In this document: piece by piece, positions 13,252-16,667 of the stretch
How the letters are laid out: each line of letters begins with the position of its first letter
How positions within the stretch are numbered: position 1 is the stretch's first letter
Source of the DNA: CAZSLZ01 sp964607865
GTDB lineage: Bacteria; Vulcanimicrobiota; JAJTBE01; CAZSLZ01
Direction: 5' to 3'
NCBI GenBank assembly: GCA_964607865.1
Contig: CAZSLZ010000070.1
Coordinates: 1-16,667 of the forward strand
Length of the DNA stretch: 16,667 nucleotides
Notes under the pieces: model-generated
Told to the model about the DNA's origin: nothing
The model's input: only the letters and a program-made list of their open reading frames with translations
Databases searched by the model: none
Program-made: the position numbers and the translations under genes

Positions 13252-15903
13252 ATGGGAAATCTCTTTCTGAAAGATTACTGGATTAAAGAAGAACTTTGCA
13301 AGGGAAAACTGGGGGCCTTTTACAAGGCAATCCGGGCAGAAGATGGTACCGAGTTGTGCCTGCAACGTATCGATCTGCCTCCTGTATTGTTGGAATCTCA
13401 AAGAAAGGAACAGTTCAATTCATACCAGAAAGCTATGGAAAAAGTCTGCGAATTGAACCATCCCAATATAATTCAGACATATAAATTCTTCCAGGAAAAA
13501 GGGGACTTTTACAACGAAACCGAGCTGATCGGCGGTTGTAACCTGGAAACCTTATATTCAAGGGGCGGCCAACTTAAATTCAACCAGGGGGTTAAACTCT
13601 TTCTTCAAATATCAAATGCCCTGAAATATGCTCATGAAAAAGGTATAACCCATAAAAACATCTCATCTACCAGTATATATATAGATAAAAATGAAAATGG
13701 CTCGCTCACCGAGTTCGGAACCTACATTTTCAATTCCGACCCCGATCGCAAGGAGGTAGCTTCTTCCTTTACCCCGCCCAAATATATCAGTTACCTTGCC
13801 CCTGAACAACTGAAACCGGGAAAGGTAGATCAGCGCGCAGACATCTATGAACTGGGCGCGGTCATGTATGAGTTATTTACCGGTAAACCACCCTTCATGG
13901 GCAACGATATTAACGAACTTGAACAAAATATTCTGAAAGAATTTCCAAAAGCTCCCATGGAAATTAATGTTCGAATCCCTGAGTTTTTAAACAGAATTTT
14001 ATTGAAATGCCTGCAGAAAAACCCTGACGACAGATATTCAACTGCAGAAGAACTTCAGAAAGATTTGAAAAAACTGTATGAAAAACAGATGAAAAATGAT
14101 GAACCCATCAGGATTTCTCATACTCATCATATTCAAAATCAGGTTTCATCTTCAGTGGGTGGTTTTTTTTCAAATTTAAATAAAAATAAGCAGAAAAAAA
14201 ACACCGGAAGAAAAACAAAAAAGCATCATTCTAAAACGGACCATACGGAACCCCCTTCTGATAATAAATCTCTGATTATTATATCCCTGTTGGTCATATT
14301 AATTATTGCAGGCCTGTTTTTTGCCCTGAGCGGAAACAATTCCGGTGGCCAAACTGGAACACCGGTGGAAGAAGTGACTCCAGCCCCTTCCCAAAAGGTT
14401 CAGACAGCACCTGTAACCATGGGAAGTTTAGTTATGACCACCAACGAAGATGAAGTATATGTGCAAATAAAGAATATCAACGATGCTTCCATCAGCCCCG
14501 TTAACCGGATTATCCCGAAGGCAAAACAACCTACCCGGGTTGATATTGCTCCGGGAACCTATAAGATTGTAGCTTCGAAACAGAACTTTCACCGTTTTGA
14601 GACCCAGGCACAGGTAATGCCCGGCCAATTGAACGAAATAGATGTCCTAATCTCCGCCAGAGATCCGGTTTTGAAGATAACCACCGAACCGCCCGGCGCA
14701 ATGGTTACTCTCGGCAATTCTCATTACGGGGTTACCCCCCTGGAGATTTATGACAAATCCCTGGGAGAGTATAATTTAATACTGGTTAAAAAAGGGTTTG
14801 AAAAGATTGAAGAAACGGTTTTCCTTGACGGTAAACAAACTAAGGTAATAAACAAAAAATTGGTGGCAGAGGGAACAAAGGAAAAACAGCCCACCTACAC
14901 CAGAGAGCAACTGGAAAACACCCGCATAACTGTATTCGTTGAGCCTGCAGGAGCGGGCATAACCCTTAATAACCAATCTCTGGGAAATGCCCCGGTTTTG
15001 AAGGAAAAATTTAAACCCGGTGAGTTTCAAATCGATATAACCAGGGAAGGCTACACAACAAAAACCGAAAAAATAGAAATTAAACCCGGTGTGAATAACC
15101 AGTTTACCTTTAAAATGGAAGAGTCTGCCCCTGCTGTGGAAATTGCCGAAAACGGCGAGCTTTATGTTCCCGAGAGCACGGTGAACATTGAAGATTTGCT
15201 TGAGGGCAACCCTCCTGTATTTGACAGCTCATCGGGTTCAAACACAGAAAGAACCGGGGTTAACGTGAAACTTGATTTCAGGTATAATCCGGGAACCATT
15301 TACGATAAACTGCACAGAAAACCTCTCACTCTTACCTTTGAAAGGGGAGAAATAGAAAAAACCGCCCGGGAGGAACTGGGAAAAAGAAGCGGCATTAATG
15401 TGGTGAATAGTGGTTTTGAAGCAGACCTGATGGTAAATTATCATTTTCTGGTGAGAGAGGAACCGGGAATCTCCTCACAGCAATCGAATGTGTATCTTCA
15501 GGCAAACACCCAGGTTACTGACTTGCGGGGCCGTGTTGTATATTACCAGGATCGCCAGAGAATCAAGATTGTCATACCATCCAATGTAAAAACCAATACA
15601 AGTACAGTCGGCAATAATTATATAAAATATGAATATTCCAATGATACCCAGGCAACCAGGGCTGCTGTAAATTATATAAAATCCCGGACATCACCGGTAG
15701 CTGCGGAAATAAAAAAATATAAACCCACCGGGAAACAGGCAAAAAATAAGAAAGACGATTTCAATGATTTTGGAACCGGTAGAAATGTAAGAATAGATGA
15801 TTTCGGCAAGATAAATATTCAACCTGATCCCGAAACCCTTAAGAATCTTAACAGCATGGATGAAATGAAACTGCTGGAAGAACTTCTGAAAAATGCCAGG
15901 TAA
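13252..15903 (+). CDS. Transmembrane pseudokinase with PEGA repeats
   Basis: This 883-residue protein starts at the ATG preceded by TGGAG; an upstream in-frame GTG overlaps that site. Residues 5-275 have a bacterial Ser/Thr kinase fold: a reduced glycine loop (KGKLGAFYKA), LNHPNI (68-73), YLAPEQ (181-186), D197 in ADIYELG, and R261 in the NPDDRYSTAEEL stretch. The catalytic residues are lost. The VAIK lysine is Gln38, HRD is HKN (134-136), the metal-binding Asn is Ser141 and DFG is EFG (154-156). A basic linker (about 281-330) leads to one membrane helix (about 341-359). Outside are PEGA-type repeats: a weak one near 391-468 and clear ones at 472-537 and 558-622. An unrecognised alpha/beta domain follows (about 669-822). 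Expected topology is kinase fold inside, repeats in the periplasm. It likely acts as a binding or scaffold protein. Confidence 0.85.
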   Translation: MGNLFLKDYWIKEELCKGKLGAFYKAIRAEDGTELCLQRIDLPPVLLESQRKEQFNSYQKAMEKVCELNHPNIIQTYKFFQEKGDFYNETELIGGCNLETLYSRGGQLKFNQGVKLFLQISNALKYAHEKGITHKNISSTSIYIDKNENGSLTEFGTYIFNSDPDRKEVASSFTPPKYISYLAPEQLKPGKVDQRADIYELGAVMYELFTGKPPFMGNDINELEQNILKEFPKAPMEINVRIPEFLNRILLKCLQKNPDDRYSTAEELQKDLKKLYEKQMKNDEPIRISHTHHIQNQVSSSVGGFFSNLNKNKQKKNTGRKTKKHHSKTDHTEPPSDNKSLIIISLLVILIIAGLFFALSGNNSGGQTGTPVEEVTPAPSQKVQTAPVTMGSLVMTTNEDEVYVQIKNINDASISPVNRIIPKAKQPTRVDIAPGTYKIVASKQNFHRFETQAQVMPGQLNEIDVLISARDPVLKITTEPPGAMVTLGNSHYGVTPLEIYDKSLGEYNLILVKKGFEKIEETVFLDGKQTKVINKKLVAEGTKEKQPTYTREQLENTRITVFVEPAGAGITLNNQSLGNAPVLKEKFKPGEFQIDITREGYTTKTEKIEIKPGVNNQFTFKMEESAPAVEIAENGELYVPESTVNIEDLLEGNPPVFDSSSGSNTERTGVNVKLDFRYNPGTIYDKLHRKPLTLTFERGEIEKTAREELGKRSGINVVNSGFEADLMVNYHFLVREEPGISSQQSNVYLQANTQVTDLRGRVVYYQDRQRIKIVIPSNVKTNTSTVGNNYIKYEYSNDTQATRAAVNYIKSRTSPVAAEIKKYKPTGKQAKNKKDDFNDFGTGRNVRIDDFGKINIQPDPETLKNLNSMDEMKLLEELLKNAR

Positions 15904-15907
15904 CAAT

Positions 15908-16504
15908 ATGAAATGCAGTTTCCTGGAGTTTGATACAAAGAAATATAATATTATTTTGAAACGGCCCGGTTTCAGTTACCTGGATCTGGATCCGGTAAAT
16001 CCTGATTTACCTGCAATAACCGGGCGTTTTAGTTGTATTGAGTTTGAAGAATGCCCTTTTACTGTTGTATCAACGGCTATTCCGATTTTTGAAAAACTGG
16101 AATTCCAGGCCGAGGGCAAAACTATTGGCGCAAGAAAATATGTAGTTTGCCAATACTGCGGAATTCAGAACCCTTTGCATAATCAATATTGCTTCCAATG
16201 CCAGCAGTCTTTGTTCAAAGGCAGAAAACTGGAACTTGACATAAAAAAAGAACAGAGAAAAAAATTAATTGTAAAAGATAAAGATAAATTCATTTTTTGC
16301 CCTCAATGTGGCTCCCCAAACTCAAAAACAAATCGGTTCTGTGTTTTATGCATGGAATCTTTTTACGATGATTCATATGAATCTCCGGCAATAGACAAAA
16401 AAATAAAACCTTCTGACATAAAGTATATTTTCTGTCCCGTATGTGGCGGCGCCAACCAGAAAGGCAGCGAATTCTGTAAAGACTGTATGGGTAAACTGGG
16501 TTAA
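15908..16504 (+). CDS. Triple zinc-ribbon protein, function unknown
   Basis: This protein has 198 residues from the ATG at 15908, chosen for an AGGT site 6 bases upstream; an ATG at 15893 in the same frame is the alternative. Either start overlaps or nearly touches the pseudokinase stop, so the two genes are co-translated. Residues 1-75 form an unassigned beta-rich domain. Three zinc ribbons follow with identical CxxC-x10-CxxC spacing: C81/C84/C95/C98, C131/C134/C145/C148 and C176/C179/C190/C193. They are joined by lysine-rich linkers. There is no signal peptide or membrane helix, so it should be cytosolic. Such ribbons are common in bacterial signalling and adaptor proteins and bind protein or nucleic acid. 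A role as cytoplasmic partner of the pseudokinase is inferred from operon position. Confidence 0.75.
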   Translation: MKCSFLEFDTKKYNIILKRPGFSYLDLDPVNPDLPAITGRFSCIEFEECPFTVVSTAIPIFEKLEFQAEGKTIGARKYVVCQYCGIQNPLHNQYCFQCQQSLFKGRKLELDIKKEQRKKLIVKDKDKFIFCPQCGSPNSKTNRFCVLCMESFYDDSYESPAIDKKIKPSDIKYIFCPVCGGANQKGSEFCKDCMGKLG

Positions 16505-16631
16505 CTGCCCGTATAAATTTCTGGTTACTGATTTCTCTTTTCAATGGGGTTTGAAGAAAAGTAAAACATGGGCATGGTTAAAATGAAGGTTATTCAAGAA
16601 TAATATATAAATCAGTAGTTTCGCATTATGA

Positions 16632-16647
16632 AAAAAAATATTTTTTT
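16632..16647. other. A/T palindrome in the 3' intergenic stretch
   Basis: Seven A, then TA, then seven T form a perfect 16-base palindrome in the 163-base stretch after the zinc-ribbon gene. It could be curved DNA or part of a promoter for a gene beyond the window. No clear terminator was seen between 16505 and the window end. Confidence 0.3.
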
Positions 16648-16667
16648 CACTCTTGCATGATATCAAG

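Noticed and set aside
16537..16561. Hairpin CTTTTC/GAAAAG after the zinc-ribbon gene as a terminator
   Set aside because: The stem is short and AT-rich and no T run follows, so it does not meet the pattern of an intrinsic terminator.

Overview
The window reads as a chromosomal segment of a Gram-negative-type (diderm), probably anaerobic bacterium. The diderm call rests on an outer-membrane secretin (GspD), other type II secretion system (T2SS) parts and Lgt. The anaerobe call rests on one gene for AcsD, the small subunit of the corrinoid iron-sulfur protein of the Wood-Ljungdahl pathway. Base composition looks moderately AT-rich throughout, with no abrupt change by eye. The species cannot be named from the sequence. 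No rRNA, tRNA, insertion sequence, prophage or CRISPR array was seen.

Layout. From 13092 down to 1 almost everything lies on the minus strand and is tightly packed, with overlaps or gaps of a few bases. In transcription order: lgt; gspK, gspL and gspM; a MobA/CofC-like protein of unknown role; gspN, gspD and gspE; a secreted single-HKD phospholipase D-family protein; an amidohydrolase; acsD; a GspJ-like pseudopilin; and the start of an MFS transporter cut by the left edge. A plus-strand gene for a small two-helix membrane protein with a cysteine-rich tail (9273-9593) sits inside this block, between gspM and the MobA-like gene.

From 13252 rightward two overlapping plus-strand genes form a second unit. 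The first encodes a transmembrane protein whose cytoplasmic kinase fold has lost its catalytic residues (a pseudokinase), followed by PEGA-type repeats and an unassigned C-terminal domain. The second encodes a protein with three identical-pattern zinc ribbons. The 153-base gap between lgt and the pseudokinase gene holds back-to-back promoters and a perfect 8-base inverted repeat that may be an operator.

How the parts fit. GspD would be the outer-membrane channel and GspE the ATPase. GspL and GspM would form the inner-membrane platform, GspK and GspJ the pseudopilus tip, and GspN an accessory part. GspF, GspG, GspH, GspI, GspC and the prepilin peptidase are not here and must lie elsewhere. The secreted PLD-family protein just behind gspE is a natural candidate substrate. 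Points most worth a second look are the pseudokinase and zinc-ribbon pair, the GspK reading frame that lacks its prepilin leader, the orphan acsD, and the opposite-strand cysteine-rich membrane protein.
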